A stretch of DNA of 64,000 bases from Shinella curvata (GTDB lineage: Bacteria; Pseudomonadota; Alphaproteobacteria; Rhizobiales; Rhizobiaceae): assembly GCF_022899935.1 (NCBI RefSeq), contig NZ_JALJCJ010000005.1, positions 372,001-436,000 of the forward strand, in the 5' to 3' direction. This document shows, in pieces, positions 53,827 through 63,108 of this stretch (its first letter is position 1; the number at the start of each line of letters is the position of its first letter). The translations under genes were made by a program, and so were the position numbers. The notes beneath the pieces are model-generated. The model was not told the origin of the DNA. It saw nothing but the letters and a program-made list of their open reading frames with translations, and made no database searches.

Positions 53827-54678
53827 ATGCACCCCGTTGCGAAAGCGATCTGGTTCATCGAAAGCCATTTTGGCCGGGCCATCGCGCTCTCCGAAATCGC
53901 AGCCGTGGCCGGCATGTCACGGCATCACCTGTCCCGGCGCTTCAGCCAGATGACCGGGCAGAATCTCAACCGCTATCTGCGCGCGCGCCGTCTTTCGGAG
54001 GCTGCCCGCCAGCTTGCCGGCGGAGCGGAGAACATCCTGACCGTCGCGCTCGATGCCGGCTACGGCTCCCATGAGGCATTCACCCGCGCCTTCCGCGAGG
54101 AATTCGGCCTGACACCCGAAACCCTTCGCGCACGGCGCGATCTCTCCGGCCTCACCCTTCAGGAGCCCATCCGCATGTCGACCACCGAGAAAAACAGCCT
54201 GCCATCGCCGCGCATCGAAACGCTCGACGCCTTCACCATCGTGGGCCTCGGCGCGACCTTCGAACCCGGCAAGACCGCCGGCATTCCGGCGCTGTGGCAG
54301 AAATTCAACGCCTATTTCGGCCATATCCCGGGGCAGACAGACAAGACCGCCTACGGGTTTTGCACCATGCAACAAGGCCAGCCAGGCTTCCGCTACGTCG
54401 CCGGCGCAAGAGTAGGCAAGGGCAGCGACGTGCCGGCCGAACTCGAAACCATCCACGTACCGGCACAGACCTGGGCCATGTTCCAGCATCATGGACACGT
54501 CAACGGCATAGCCGCGACGGTGGATGCCGCCTTCCGCACCTGGCTGCCGGTCTCAGGCCGCGCGGTCGGCGCGTTTCCCGACGTGCTGGAATTCTACGGT
54601 GCGGATTTCGACCCGGAAACCGGGCTCGGCCGCATCGAAATCTGGTTGCCGCTCACCGATCAGATGACGAAATCGTGA
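53827..54678 (+). CDS. AraC-family regulator with GyrI-like effector domain
   Basis: The 283-residue protein begins with two AraC helix-turn-helices (about 1-105; ALSEIAAVAGMSRHHLSRRFSQMTGQNLNRYLR and AFTRAFREEFGLTPETLR). It ends with a GyrI-like domain (about 120-280; ETIHVPAQTWAMFQHHGHV). This Rob/BmrR-like fusion binds small hydrophobic ligands. It is 74 bases after the TetR gene and could also affect efflux. The start is ATG 53827 with GAGGAG upstream. Confidence 0.9.
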   Translation: MHPVAKAIWFIESHFGRAIALSEIAAVAGMSRHHLSRRFSQMTGQNLNRYLRARRLSEAARQLAGGAENILTVALDAGYGSHEAFTRAFREEFGLTPETLRARRDLSGLTLQEPIRMSTTEKNSLPSPRIETLDAFTIVGLGATFEPGKTAGIPALWQKFNAYFGHIPGQTDKTAYGFCTMQQGQPGFRYVAGARVGKGSDVPAELETIHVPAQTWAMFQHHGHVNGIAATVDAAFRTWLPVSGRAVGAFPDVLEFYGADFDPETGLGRIEIWLPLTDQMTKS

Positions 54679-54776
54679 TATTGGCGGGAACGGCGGCCGG
54701 CCGGCTTGCCAGCGGTTGAATTCTGCATACATACGGAAGTCCATTCTCAAACCGTAAATTAGGAGAGGAAGACCGG

Positions 54777-55526
54777 ATGGACAGCATTCTTGCGCTCATG
54801 CAAGACCCGGCCGCCTGGATTGCACTTGTCACGCTCGTCGTGATGGAAGTCGTTCTCGGTATCGACAACCTTATCTTCATTTCGATCCTGACGAACAAGC
54901 TGCCACCCGAGCATCGTGAACGGGCCCGTCGCATCGGCATCGGTCTTGCACTCGTCATGCGCCTTGCGCTTCTCGGCACCATCGCATGGATCGTCCAGCT
55001 CACCACGCCGGTCTTCGAACTGTTCGGTCACGGCTATTCGTGGAAGGACATGATCCTGATCGCCGGCGGCCTCTTCCTCGTCTGGAAGGCCACCAAGGAA
55101 ATCCACCACAATGTCGATCCTGTCGATCACAAGGAAGACATGGTCGGCGGCCCGGTGACGACGACCTTTGCCGCCGCGATCGGCCAGATCCTGCTGCTCG
55201 ATCTGGTGTTCTCGGTCGACAGCATCATCACCGCCGTCGGCATGACGCCTCACCTGCCGATCATGGTGGTTGCCGTCGTCGTCGCCGTTACCGTCATGCT
55301 GGTCGCGGCCACGCCGCTTGCCAACTTCATCGAGCGCAACCCGACGATCGTCATGCTGGCGCTCGCCTTCCTCCTGATGATCGGCACGACGCTGATCGCC
55401 GAAGGCATGGGTTTCCATGTTCCGAAGGGCTACGTCTACGCCGCCATGGCTTTCTCCGCCGTCGTGGAATTTCTCAACATGATCTCGCGCAACGCGCGGC
55501 AAAAGAAAAAGTCGAGCGGACACTGA
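54777..55526 (+). CDS. TerC-family integral membrane protein
   Basis: The 249-residue protein has seven to eight helices and the TerC metal-site motifs [14 protein letters not shown] and [17 protein letters not shown], each with an acidic residue within a membrane helix. TerC/YoaE relatives are linked to manganese export or metal supply at the membrane. The ATG at 54777 has AGGAGAGGA upstream. A strong terminator follows. Confidence 0.9.
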   Translation: MDSILALMQDPAAWIALVTLVVMEVVLGIDNLIFISILTNKLPPEHRERARRIGIGLALVMRLALLGTIAWIVQLTTPVFELFGHGYSWKDMILIAGGLFLVWKATKEIHHNVDPVDHKEDMVGGPVTTTFAAAIGQILLLDLVFSVDSIITAVGMTPHLPIMVVAVVVAVTVMLVAATPLANFIERNPTIVMLALAFLLMIGTTLIAEGMGFHVPKGYVYAAMAFSAVVEFLNMISRNARQKKKSSGH

Positions 55527-55533
55527 GACAAAC

Positions 55534-55567
55534 GAAAGGGCCGGCGATCCGCCGGCCCTTTCTCTTT
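55534..55567. terminator. Terminator between terC-like gene and porin gene
   Basis: GAAAGGGCCGGC and GCCGGCCCTTTC form a perfect 12-bp stem over a 5-base loop followed by TCTTT. It lies between convergent genes and may act for both. Confidence 0.88.
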
Positions 55568-55592
55568 CGTCGCTTTCCGTCTCCGGACCTTG

Positions 55593-56750
55593 TCAGAACG
55601 TGCGCTCGAAGCGCAGATAGCCGCCCCAGGCATCGGCATCCGGGATGTCGAAATTGTCGCGATAGGCAAGCTCGGGCGTGACGGTGAAGCCATCGACGAT
55701 GGTGACAGGAAGGTCGGCGACGAAAGCGAAATTCTCGTCCTCGTCATAGGCGGCCTGCGTATAGAAGGCGAGCTTCTCCGTGACCTGGAAGTTGGCTCCA
55801 GCCCAGACAGCCCAATCACCGTTCCATTGGGCATAATAATTGTTGGTGTCCGTATTGCCGACGCCGGTGCCGGCCGGGTCGTTGGTGCTGTAGCCGGCCA
55901 TGGCGAAGACGGACACCTTGTCACTCAGTGTCAGGTCAAACCGCAGCTTCGCCGCCCCCTCCTCCGCAACCGCGTCGTAAGCCGCGATAAAGGTGATCGC
56001 CCCCCAATCCTTGGTGAGCGACGCACCGGCGACGATGTTCGGGATATAGTCCGAGTCGATGGCACCGTCCCCGGGAAGCTCGAGACCACCCGCAGCCGAG
56101 AAGCCGTTTTCCCCGGTATGGGTATAGACGATCTGGCTGGTTTCGAAGGGGCCGTAGGGAACGCCGAGATCGTCGCTGATCACATAGCCGGCATAGGCCG
56201 GGAAGGTGGAAAACAGCGAGTCGTTCACGCCAACGCGGAAACCGCCGAGCTCGATATAGGCAAATTCGACCTCGACATAGTGGTAGCTGTCGGTCGCATC
56301 CTGATCGTAGTTGAAATGCAGCCGCGTATAGCCGCGCAGCGCGCCGTATTCGGTGTCCGTTCGTGCGTCGACGTCCAGCGCAAAACGGGCCTGCTCGTAG
56401 CGCGTGTCTCCCCGCCCGTCGCCCGTATCGGCAATGCCGTCGCCATCCGTGTCGATATCATCGGGCGCGTCCGCGCCGAATCCGTAGTCGGGCATATTGC
56501 CCACACCGATATCAAAACGCACATAGCCGCCGATCTTCAGGCACGTCTCCGTGCCGGGAATGTAGAAAAAGCCGCTGCCATAGGCGTCGCACACCCGGAC
56601 ATACTCCATCGGCTCCGGCTCGGCCGCGACAATGGCGTCGGCGGCAAGCGCGGAACCGGATATCGCACACACCGCCGCCGTTCCAAGAAGCGGCGAAATT
56701 CTCCTCCTGATCGTTGAAAACGTGCTTGCCCTGCCTGCTCTTTTCGTCAT
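55593..56750 (-). CDS. Omp2-type porin with calcium-binding-like repeat
   Basis: The 385-residue porin has a signal peptide (cleavage after SALA, residue 36-37), then the Omp2 signature: Cys54 and Cys70 in RVCDAYGSGFFYIPGTETCL, GGYVRFD, and a final Phe (LRFERTF). Residues 98-115 (DIDTDGDGIADTGDGRGD) are an acidic thrombospondin-3-like repeat that could bind calcium, placed where the first strands and loop occur. The start at ATG 56750 gives a normal n-region (MTKRAGRAS...). It forms a general diffusion pore in the outer membrane. Confidence 0.88.
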   Translation of the reverse strand: MTKRAGRASTFSTIRRRISPLLGTAAVCAISGSALAADAIVAAEPEPMEYVRVCDAYGSGFFYIPGTETCLKIGGYVRFDIGVGNMPDYGFGADAPDDIDTDGDGIADTGDGRGDTRYEQARFALDVDARTDTEYGALRGYTRLHFNYDQDATDSYHYVEVEFAYIELGGFRVGVNDSLFSTFPAYAGYVISDDLGVPYGPFETSQIVYTHTGENGFSAAGGLELPGDGAIDSDYIPNIVAGASLTKDWGAITFIAAYDAVAEEGAAKLRFDLTLSDKVSVFAMAGYSTNDPAGTGVGNTDTNNYYAQWNGDWAVWAGANFQVTEKLAFYTQAAYDEDENFAFVADLPVTIVDGFTVTPELAYRDNFDIPDADAWGGYLRFERTF

Positions 56751-57130
56751 GGTAAGCCCCCGAACCATTAACTGAACATTCATTCAAAACTATGGCACAT
56801 AATTATTGAAAGACAATATCTTGGGATGGTTCAAAATGTCAGGCTTGCGCGGAGCTTGTATCGTCGACGTGGAGGTAATGGGGACGAAGACGGGCCGGAC
56901 GGGTGGGGAGCTCGCCTGCCATTTCGTTGGCCACGGGGAGAAACCGGAAAAATCCCTGCGTTCTCCATCTCCGTCATGTCCGGTTGACACGGCCCGTCTT
57001 CCCTTGGCAAACCTTCGGGCGGAGGGATTGTTCCGCAAAAGACATTGAGAAGGCTCCGCCGCCTGGCGTCGGAACCGAATGCCCTTTGCGGAATTCCTGC
57101 CGAGACCAGTCCCGCCGCACGGACCCCGAC
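56751..57130. other. Intergenic region between porin and SLC13-type transporter
   Basis: These 380 bases separate divergent genes. On the minus strand TTGTCT (56816) and CATAGT (56794) with a 16-base spacer form a possible porin promoter about 40 bases before the ATG. A plus-strand frame at 56806-57048 has no ribosome-binding site or known family and I do not call it. TTGACA near 56985 may be part of the transporter promoter, but no matching -10 was found. Confidence 0.4.
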
Positions 57131-58903
57131 ATGACCCTTGAGCAGACCTTCGCCTTCGTCGTCATCGCGCTCATGATGGCGGCGTTCATATGGGGAAGGT
57201 TCCGCTACGATCTCGTCGCCTGCTGTTCGCTTCTTTTGGCGCTGGCGCTCGGTATCGTACCCTTCGACAAGGCTTTCTCCGGCTTTTCCGACGATATCGT
57301 CATCATCGTCGCGAGCGCCCTGATGGTCAGCGCCGCTGTGGCGCGCTCCGGCATCGTCAACCTGGTGGTAAAGCGCTTCTTTCCCAACCTCATCTCGAAA
57401 CAGAGCCAGCTCGCGCTGCTGCTCGTCTCGGTCGCGGTGCTCTCGGCCTTCATCAAGAATATCGGCGCGCTCGCCATCATGATGCCGCTCGCCTTCCAGT
57501 TTGCGAAAAAATCGGGCACGCCCGCCTCGAAGTTCCTGATGCCCATGGCCTTTGCCGCTCTGCTCGGCGGCCTGATGACGCAGATCGGCACCTCGCCGAA
57601 CATCGTTGTCTCGCGCCTGCGCCAGGAGATCACCGGCGAGAGCTTCACCATGTTCGACTTCACGCCCGTCGGGGCGGTACTGACGGTCTGCGGCATCCTC
57701 TTCATGCTGTTTTTCAACCGCATCGTGCCGGAGCGGGAAAACAGCAATGCGAGCATCGAGGAATCGCTGGAAGCGTCCGCCTACTCCTCCGATGCGACGG
57801 TGGAGGAAGGCTCGCCCTCCGTCGGAAAATCGCTGAACGAAATCCTGCGCAACGGCGACGGCGATGTCATCGCCACCGCCATCATTCGCGGCCATGTGCA
57901 CCTCGCACCCTTGCCCGACGTGAGGCTCGTCGCCGGCGACACGATCCTGATGGAGGGCACGGCGAGCGCCCTCGACAAGGTCGTCTCCGCCGCCGGCTTG
58001 ACGCTTTCCGGCAAGCCGATTCAATCCGGGCGCGGCGAAGCCGATGAAATCAGCGCCATCGAAGTGGTCGTCGGCAACGAATCCCGCCTGATCGACATCT
58101 CGGCCCGCTCCATCGCGCTTTTCCATTCCTACGGCATCAATCTGCTCGCCGTCAGCCGCCAGGGCCAGCGCCTGCGCGAAAAGCTCTCCGCCGTGCGGCT
58201 GCGGCCCGGCGATGTGATCGTCATCCAGGGCAACAACCGGGCGCTGCCGACCCTTCTGCCGGAACTCGGCCTGCTGCCGCTGGCGCAGCGTGAAATCCTG
58301 CTCGGCTCGCCGCGCAAGGCGATCATTCCCGTACTGATCCTGATTGCCGCCATGGCCTCGACAGCGCTCGGCCTCGTCCCCGTCGCGACCGGCTTCTTCG
58401 CCGCCGCCGTCGCCATGGTGCTGTTCCGCGCCGTGCCGCTGCGCGAGGCCTATGGCGCACTCGACGGGCCGATCCTCGTGATGCTCGCCGCCCTCATTCC
58501 GGTGTCCGACAGCCTGCGCACGACAGGCGCGAGCGAGCTCATCGCCGGCTGGCTCGGTACCGTCGCCGTGCACCTGCCGCCCTTCGGCGCGCTCGCCCTC
58601 ATCCTGCTGACGGCGATGGCCGTGACGCCCTTCCTCAACAATGCCGCCACCGTGCTCGTCATGGCGCCGATTGCCGCGAGTTTCGCAGGCGCGCTGCACT
58701 ACAAACCCGAGGCCTTCCTGATGGCGGTGGCGATCGGCGCGGGCTGCGACTTCCTCACCCCCGTCGGCCACCAGTGCAACACACTCGTCATGGGCCCCGG
58801 CGGCTACAAATTCGCCGACTATCCGCGCGTCGGCCTACCGCTATCCTTCCTCATCGTGCTCGTCAGCATTCCTGCCCTGCTCCTCGTCTGGCCGCTTCAA
58901 TAA
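57131..58903 (+). CDS. SLC13/DASS-type transporter with TrkA-C domains
   Basis: The 590-residue protein has an N-terminal membrane block with the DASS signature region (IKNIGALAIMMPLAFQFAKK, GLMTQIGTSPNIVVSRLR). Two RCK-C (TrkA-C) domains follow (about 205-295 and 300-385; VRLVAGDTILMEGTASALDKV and VRLRPGDVIVIQGNNRAL), then a second membrane block with PFLNNAATVLVMAPIA and GHQCNTLVMGPGGYKFADY. Such proteins move anions or carboxylates such as sulfate or dicarboxylates. The substrate is unknown. The ATG at 57131 has only a weak upstream purine stretch. Confidence 0.9.
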   Translation: MTLEQTFAFVVIALMMAAFIWGRFRYDLVACCSLLLALALGIVPFDKAFSGFSDDIVIIVASALMVSAAVARSGIVNLVVKRFFPNLISKQSQLALLLVSVAVLSAFIKNIGALAIMMPLAFQFAKKSGTPASKFLMPMAFAALLGGLMTQIGTSPNIVVSRLRQEITGESFTMFDFTPVGAVLTVCGILFMLFFNRIVPERENSNASIEESLEASAYSSDATVEEGSPSVGKSLNEILRNGDGDVIATAIIRGHVHLAPLPDVRLVAGDTILMEGTASALDKVVSAAGLTLSGKPIQSGRGEADEISAIEVVVGNESRLIDISARSIALFHSYGINLLAVSRQGQRLREKLSAVRLRPGDVIVIQGNNRALPTLLPELGLLPLAQREILLGSPRKAIIPVLILIAAMASTALGLVPVATGFFAAAVAMVLFRAVPLREAYGALDGPILVMLAALIPVSDSLRTTGASELIAGWLGTVAVHLPPFGALALILLTAMAVTPFLNNAATVLVMAPIAASFAGALHYKPEAFLMAVAIGAGCDFLTPVGHQCNTLVMGPGGYKFADYPRVGLPLSFLIVLVSIPALLLVWPLQ

Positions 58904-59031
58904 CGCCTTTGAGTTTTTCTTGACGCGCCGGGCTGAATATGGTCTCAACCAGCCCAACGGAAAGCCCTTTCCGCCGTATAAAACGGCACAAAACCGGGCT
59001 CTTCCTCCCATAAGTCAAGACGGGCCCCATC

Positions 59032-60501
59032 ATGAGCACTTCCGGAACCGCATCCGGCGTTCGCGTACGCATCGCACCCTCCCCGACCGGCGAACCCCAC
59101 GTCGGCACCGCCTATATCGCGCTGTTCAACTATCTGTTCGCCAAGAAGAACAACGGCACCTTCATCCTGCGCATCGAGGATACGGACGCCACGCGCTCGA
59201 CGCCGGAATTCGAACAGAAGGTGCTGGACGCGCTGAAATGGTGCGGCCTGGAATGGTCAGAAGGTCCCGATATCGGCGGCCCCTACGGTCCCTATCGCCA
59301 GTCCGACCGCAAGGACATCTATCGCCCCTATGTCGACAAGATCGTCGCCAACGGCCACGGCTTCAAGTGTTTCTGCACGCCCGAGCGGCTGGAGCAGATG
59401 CGCGAGGGCCAGCGCGCCGCCGGTAAACCGCCGAAATATGACGGCCTCTGCCTGCATCTTTCGGCAGAAGAAGTAACGAAGCGCGTCGAGGCCGGCGAGC
59501 CGCATGTCGTGCGCATGAAGATCCCGACCGAGGGCTCCTGCAAGTTCGTCGATGGCGTCTACGGCCCGGTCGAGATTCCGTGGGACGCGGTGGACATGCA
59601 GGTCCTGCTCAAGGCCGACGGCATGCCGACCTATCACATGGCCAATGTGGTCGACGACCACATGATGAAGATCACCCATGTGGCGCGCGGCGAGGAGTGG
59701 CTGGCCTCGGTGCCGAAGCACATCCTGATCTATCAATATCTCGGTCTCGAGCCGCCGGTCTTCATGCACCTGTCGCTGATGCGCAATCACGACAAGTCGA
59801 AGCTGTCGAAGCGCAAGAACCCGACCTCGATCTCCTATTACTCGGCGCTCGGCTACCTGCCGGAAGCCCTGATGAATTTCCTCGGCCTGTTCTTCATCCA
59901 GATCGCCGAGGGCGAAGAGCTCTTGACCATGGAGCAGCTCGCCGAAAAGTTCGATCCGGAGAACCTCTCCAAGGCCGGCGCCATCTTCGACATCCAGAAG
60001 CTCGACTGGCTGAACGGCCGCTGGCTGCGCGAGCAGCTGACCGAGGAGCAGTTCACCCAGCGCGTGCTGGAATGGGCGATGGAGAACGATCGCATCCGCC
60101 AGGGCCTCAAGCTCTCGCAGTCGCGCATCTCCAAGCTCGGCGAACTGCCCGATCTCGCCGGCTTCCTGCTGAAGTCGGATCTCGGCCTGACGCCGGAAGC
60201 CTTCGCCAAGGTGAAATCCACGCCGGAAGAAATCCTCGAAGTGCTGAACCAGGTGCAGCCGGACCTCGAAAAGATGCCGGAATGGACCGTCGAGAGCATC
60301 GAGGCGGAACTGCGCGCCAGCGCCGACCGGCTCGGCAAGAAGCTCAAGGTCGTGGTGGCCCCGCTCTTCGTCGCCGTCTCCGGCTCGTCGCGCTCGCTGC
60401 CGCTCTTCGACTCGATGGCCATCCTCGGCCGCTCCGTCGTGCGCCAGCGCCTGAAGGTCGCCGCACAGGTGGTGGCTTCGATGGTCGGTAGCGGAAAGTA
60501 A
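59032..60501 (+). CDS. gltX: Glutamyl-tRNA synthetase
   Basis: The 489-residue class I synthetase charges tRNA-Glu. The HIGH-type motif is in SPTGEPHVGTAYIAL (PHVG at 22-25), and the KMSKS-type motif is KLSKR at 257-261. It retains a discriminating-type anticodon-binding C-terminus. It is followed after 12 bases by lysS. About 130 bases upstream separate it from the transporter gene and hold its promoter. Confidence 0.96.
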   Translation: MSTSGTASGVRVRIAPSPTGEPHVGTAYIALFNYLFAKKNNGTFILRIEDTDATRSTPEFEQKVLDALKWCGLEWSEGPDIGGPYGPYRQSDRKDIYRPYVDKIVANGHGFKCFCTPERLEQMREGQRAAGKPPKYDGLCLHLSAEEVTKRVEAGEPHVVRMKIPTEGSCKFVDGVYGPVEIPWDAVDMQVLLKADGMPTYHMANVVDDHMMKITHVARGEEWLASVPKHILIYQYLGLEPPVFMHLSLMRNHDKSKLSKRKNPTSISYYSALGYLPEALMNFLGLFFIQIAEGEELLTMEQLAEKFDPENLSKAGAIFDIQKLDWLNGRWLREQLTEEQFTQRVLEWAMENDRIRQGLKLSQSRISKLGELPDLAGFLLKSDLGLTPEAFAKVKSTPEEILEVLNQVQPDLEKMPEWTVESIEAELRASADRLGKKLKVVVAPLFVAVSGSSRSLPLFDSMAILGRSVVRQRLKVAAQVVASMVGSGK

Positions 60502-60513
60502 GGACTGAAAAGA

Positions 60514-62007
60514 ATGAACGACAAGACAGAAACCGCCCTTTCCTCCGACCCGACGGAAGTCCGCCGCCAGAAGCTCGGCCAGCTGCGCGAGACGATCGGC
60601 GACGTGTATCCGGCGCATTTCCACCGCACGATGACCAATGCGGAGCTGGCGGCGAAATACGAGACGCTGGAACTCGACACGGAGAGCGGCGACGTCGTGA
60701 CCGTTGCCGGCCGCGTTTATTCCTCGCGCAACTCGGGCATGTTCATGGATATCCATGACGCCTCGGGCAAGATCCAGATCTTTTCGCACAAGGACACCAC
60801 GCCGGAAGAGGCGCGCGCGCTGCTGCCGATGATCGATATCGGCGACATCATCGGCGTGACCGGCGTCGTGCGCCGTACCAAGCGTGGCGAGCTGACGATC
60901 AACGCACAAGAGATCGTCATGCTGACCAAGTCGCTTCTGCCCATGCCGGAGAAGTGGAACGGCATTGCCGACGTGGAGATCCGCTATCGCAAGCGGCACC
61001 TCGACATCATGAGCAACGAGGAATCGAAGCTGCGGTTCCAGCAACGTTCGAAGATCGTTTCGGGCATCCGCCGCTTCATGGAAAACGACGGCTTCATGGA
61101 AGTCGAAACGCCGATGCTGCACTCCGTCTATGGCGGTGCGACGGCTGAACCCTTCAAGACGCATCACAACACGCTGAAGCTCGACATGTACCTGCGCATC
61201 GCGCCGGAACTGTTTTTGAAGCGCACGCTGGTCTCCGGCCTCACCGACAAGGTGTTCGAGATCAACCGCAACTTCCGCAATGAGGGCGTGTCGACAAGGC
61301 ACAATCCCGAATTCACCATGATGGAGTGCTACTGGGCCTATGCCGACTACGAGGACATCATGGACCTCGTGGAACGCCTGTTCGCCGAGCTTGCCGTAAA
61401 AATCCACGGCTCGACCGAGTTCGCCTATGGCGACAAGGAAATCTCCTTCAAGGGTCCGTTCAAGCGCGTGCCGATGCCTGACGCCGTCAAGGAAGCGACC
61501 GGCATCGATTTCCTCGCCATCAAGACCGACGAGGAAGCCCGCGCCGCCGCCAAGGCTGCCGGCTTCGAAGTCGAGAAGGACTGGACCTGGGGCGAATGCC
61601 TTGCCTTCATCTTCGAGGAGAAGGTCGAGGGCACGCTGATCCAGCCGAGCCACGTCACGCATTTCCCGAAGGACATCTCGCCCTTCGCCAAGGAAGTGCC
61701 GGGCGAACCGCGCCTCGTCGAGCGTTTCGAGACCTATTGCAATACCTGGGAACTCGGGAACGCCTTCTCCGAGCTCAACGATCCGGAAGAGCAGCGCGCC
61801 CGCATGGTCGAGCAGCTCGAACAGGCGCATGCCCGCGGTGAAAAGTCCAAGCAGCTCGACGACGAATTCCTTGACGCCATCGACCAGGGCATGCCGCCCG
61901 CCGGCGGCCTCGGCATCGGCGTCGACCGCCTGATCATGCTGCTCACCAACGCCCCATCGATCCGCGACGTCATCCTCTTCCCGGCACGCCGGGCGAAGGC
62001 CGACTGA
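60514..62007 (+). CDS. lysS: Lysyl-tRNA synthetase, class II
   Basis: The 497-residue enzyme has the OB-fold anticodon domain (about 60-160) and class II motifs: motif 1 around RSKIVSGIRRFMENDGFMEVETPML, motif 2 FRNEGVSTRHNPEFTMMECY, and motif 3 GLGIGVDRLIMLLTNAPSIRDVILFP. The ATG at 60514 has AAGGA upstream. It is the second gene of a gltX-lysS pair. Confidence 0.96.
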   Translation: MNDKTETALSSDPTEVRRQKLGQLRETIGDVYPAHFHRTMTNAELAAKYETLELDTESGDVVTVAGRVYSSRNSGMFMDIHDASGKIQIFSHKDTTPEEARALLPMIDIGDIIGVTGVVRRTKRGELTINAQEIVMLTKSLLPMPEKWNGIADVEIRYRKRHLDIMSNEESKLRFQQRSKIVSGIRRFMENDGFMEVETPMLHSVYGGATAEPFKTHHNTLKLDMYLRIAPELFLKRTLVSGLTDKVFEINRNFRNEGVSTRHNPEFTMMECYWAYADYEDIMDLVERLFAELAVKIHGSTEFAYGDKEISFKGPFKRVPMPDAVKEATGIDFLAIKTDEEARAAAKAAGFEVEKDWTWGECLAFIFEEKVEGTLIQPSHVTHFPKDISPFAKEVPGEPRLVERFETYCNTWELGNAFSELNDPEEQRARMVEQLEQAHARGEKSKQLDDEFLDAIDQGMPPAGGLGIGVDRLIMLLTNAPSIRDVILFPARRAKAD

Positions 62008-62032
62008 GGTCAGCGAGACACGCAAACATTGG

Positions 62033-62071
62033 TGCCGCCACTTCGGTGAAACGAACTGGCGGCATTTTTTT
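62033..62071 (+). terminator. Terminator of gltX-lysS
   Basis: TGCCGCCA and TGGCGGCA make a perfect 8-bp stem over a 16-base loop, followed by seven T residues. Confidence 0.88.
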
Positions 62072-62137
62072 GTTTTGGGTTTGTGATCTTTAAAGGGGCG
62101 TTCGCCGCACAGACGCGCCGCGGCCTAAGCGCAAGCG

Positions 62138-62896
62138 TCAGTGCTCGCTCGCAGCGACCTCATGCGAACCGCCTTCAGCCGCTTGCGCATGTTCGCCGCC
62201 TTCGGCAGGCGCCTCATGCCCACCTTCCGCAGCCTCGCCGTGCCCACCCTCGGCTGCCTCGCCATGGCCACCTTCCGCCTTGGCTTCACCGTGGCCGGCG
62301 CTTTCGCCATGCCCGCCCTCTTCAGCAACGGCATTGGGATCGACACAATCTTCACGGTCTTTCATCGCGGTCACGATGGTCTTGATCTCGTCCAGCGAGA
62401 GTTCCTTGCGCTCTCCGTAGAAATCACCGTTTTCGGCCGGTTTGCCGTCGGTATAACGCGCGACGAACGGCGCCGTCATGCCGGGAATGGCGGAGGGATT
62501 GCGGGCGAAAAGCACTTCGGCACCGATCGCGCGGCCGCGCATGTCGGCACGATTTGCCGGGCCCGCGGCATCAAGCAGAATGACCTGGTAGAGATCGGCT
62601 TCCTCGTGATTGGACACCGCACCGGCGACACGCAACGCCGTCTTGATGCGCACGTCCGCCTCCTTGGCTTCCGAACGCACATATTTGCGCAACCAGTGCT
62701 GCCCGTTTCGGTCGAGGCGCACCGTCGTGACGACCGTGCAGGCTGCGCCGGACACCTGCTCTGCCGGGGGGCCAAGCAGCGCCTCGCGCCCGACGATGAT
62801 GGCCGCGGCACCGGAAGCACCGGTCAGCACCATGACGCCGGCAAGGATGATCAGAAGCTTCCGGGACAGGCGGAACGAGGTCGGGAGCAGCTTCAC
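62138..62896 (-). CDS. Membrane-anchored protein with His-rich C-terminal repeat
   Basis: The 252-residue protein has one hydrophobic segment (about 12-35) and a periplasm-facing domain with Cys53 and Cys184. The tail, residues about 193-252, has eight His spaced every 6-9 residues (GGHGEAAEGGHGEAAEGGHE and similar). The sequence is not from a family I recognise. It is divergent from sitA, and its promoter region overlaps Mur-like boxes. A role in binding or buffering Mn, Fe or another metal at the membrane is inferred from this. Confidence 0.7.
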   Translation of the reverse strand: MKLLPTSFRLSRKLLIILAGVMVLTGASGAAAIIVGREALLGPPAEQVSGAACTVVTTVRLDRNGQHWLRKYVRSEAKEADVRIKTALRVAGAVSNHEEADLYQVILLDAAGPANRADMRGRAIGAEVLFARNPSAIPGMTAPFVARYTDGKPAENGDFYGERKELSLDEIKTIVTAMKDREDCVDPNAVAEEGGHGESAGHGEAKAEGGHGEAAEGGHGEAAEGGHEAPAEGGEHAQAAEGGSHEVAASEH

Positions 62897-63017
62897 GGGC
62901 GGTGACTTCTCTTAAAACGCAGGAACACGAACACGCCGAGAGCGCGCGAACTTTGCGCACTCTACAGGCAATCGCGTTTCGGAAGTTTTAAACGGCTGCG
63001 TCCGATTTCGAGACAGT

Positions 63018-63091
63018 TTTTGCGAATGATTTGCAATAGCGTTGACAGGCTGGAAAAGCCCCCTATAGTTTAATGCAACTCATTCGCAAAA
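63018..63091. promoter_or_regulatory. sitA promoter with two Mur-like boxes
   Basis: Two copies of a Mur-box-like sequence lie in inverted orientation: TTTTGCGAATGATTTGCAAT (63018-63037) and ATGCAACTCATTCGCAAAA (63073-63091). Between them is a strong promoter, TTGACA (63042-63047) and TATAGT (63064-63069), spaced 16 bases. In rhizobia, Mur represses sitABCD through MRS sites of TGCAA...TTGCA form when manganese is present; this layout fits that, though identity as MRS is from memory of the consensus. Confidence 0.8.
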
Positions 63092-63108
63092 GCAGATCAG
63101 GACACCCC

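Noticed and set aside
56831-58771. A 646-residue minus-strand frame opposite the SLC13-type transporter
   Set aside because: The plus strand has clear transporter and TrkA-C motifs; the opposite frame is low-complexity with no ribosome-binding site.
59257-62025. A 922-residue open frame on the minus strand opposite gltX and lysS
   Set aside because: It is a shadow of two certain synthetase genes in GC-rich DNA; its residues are Arg/His/Asp-heavy and match no family.
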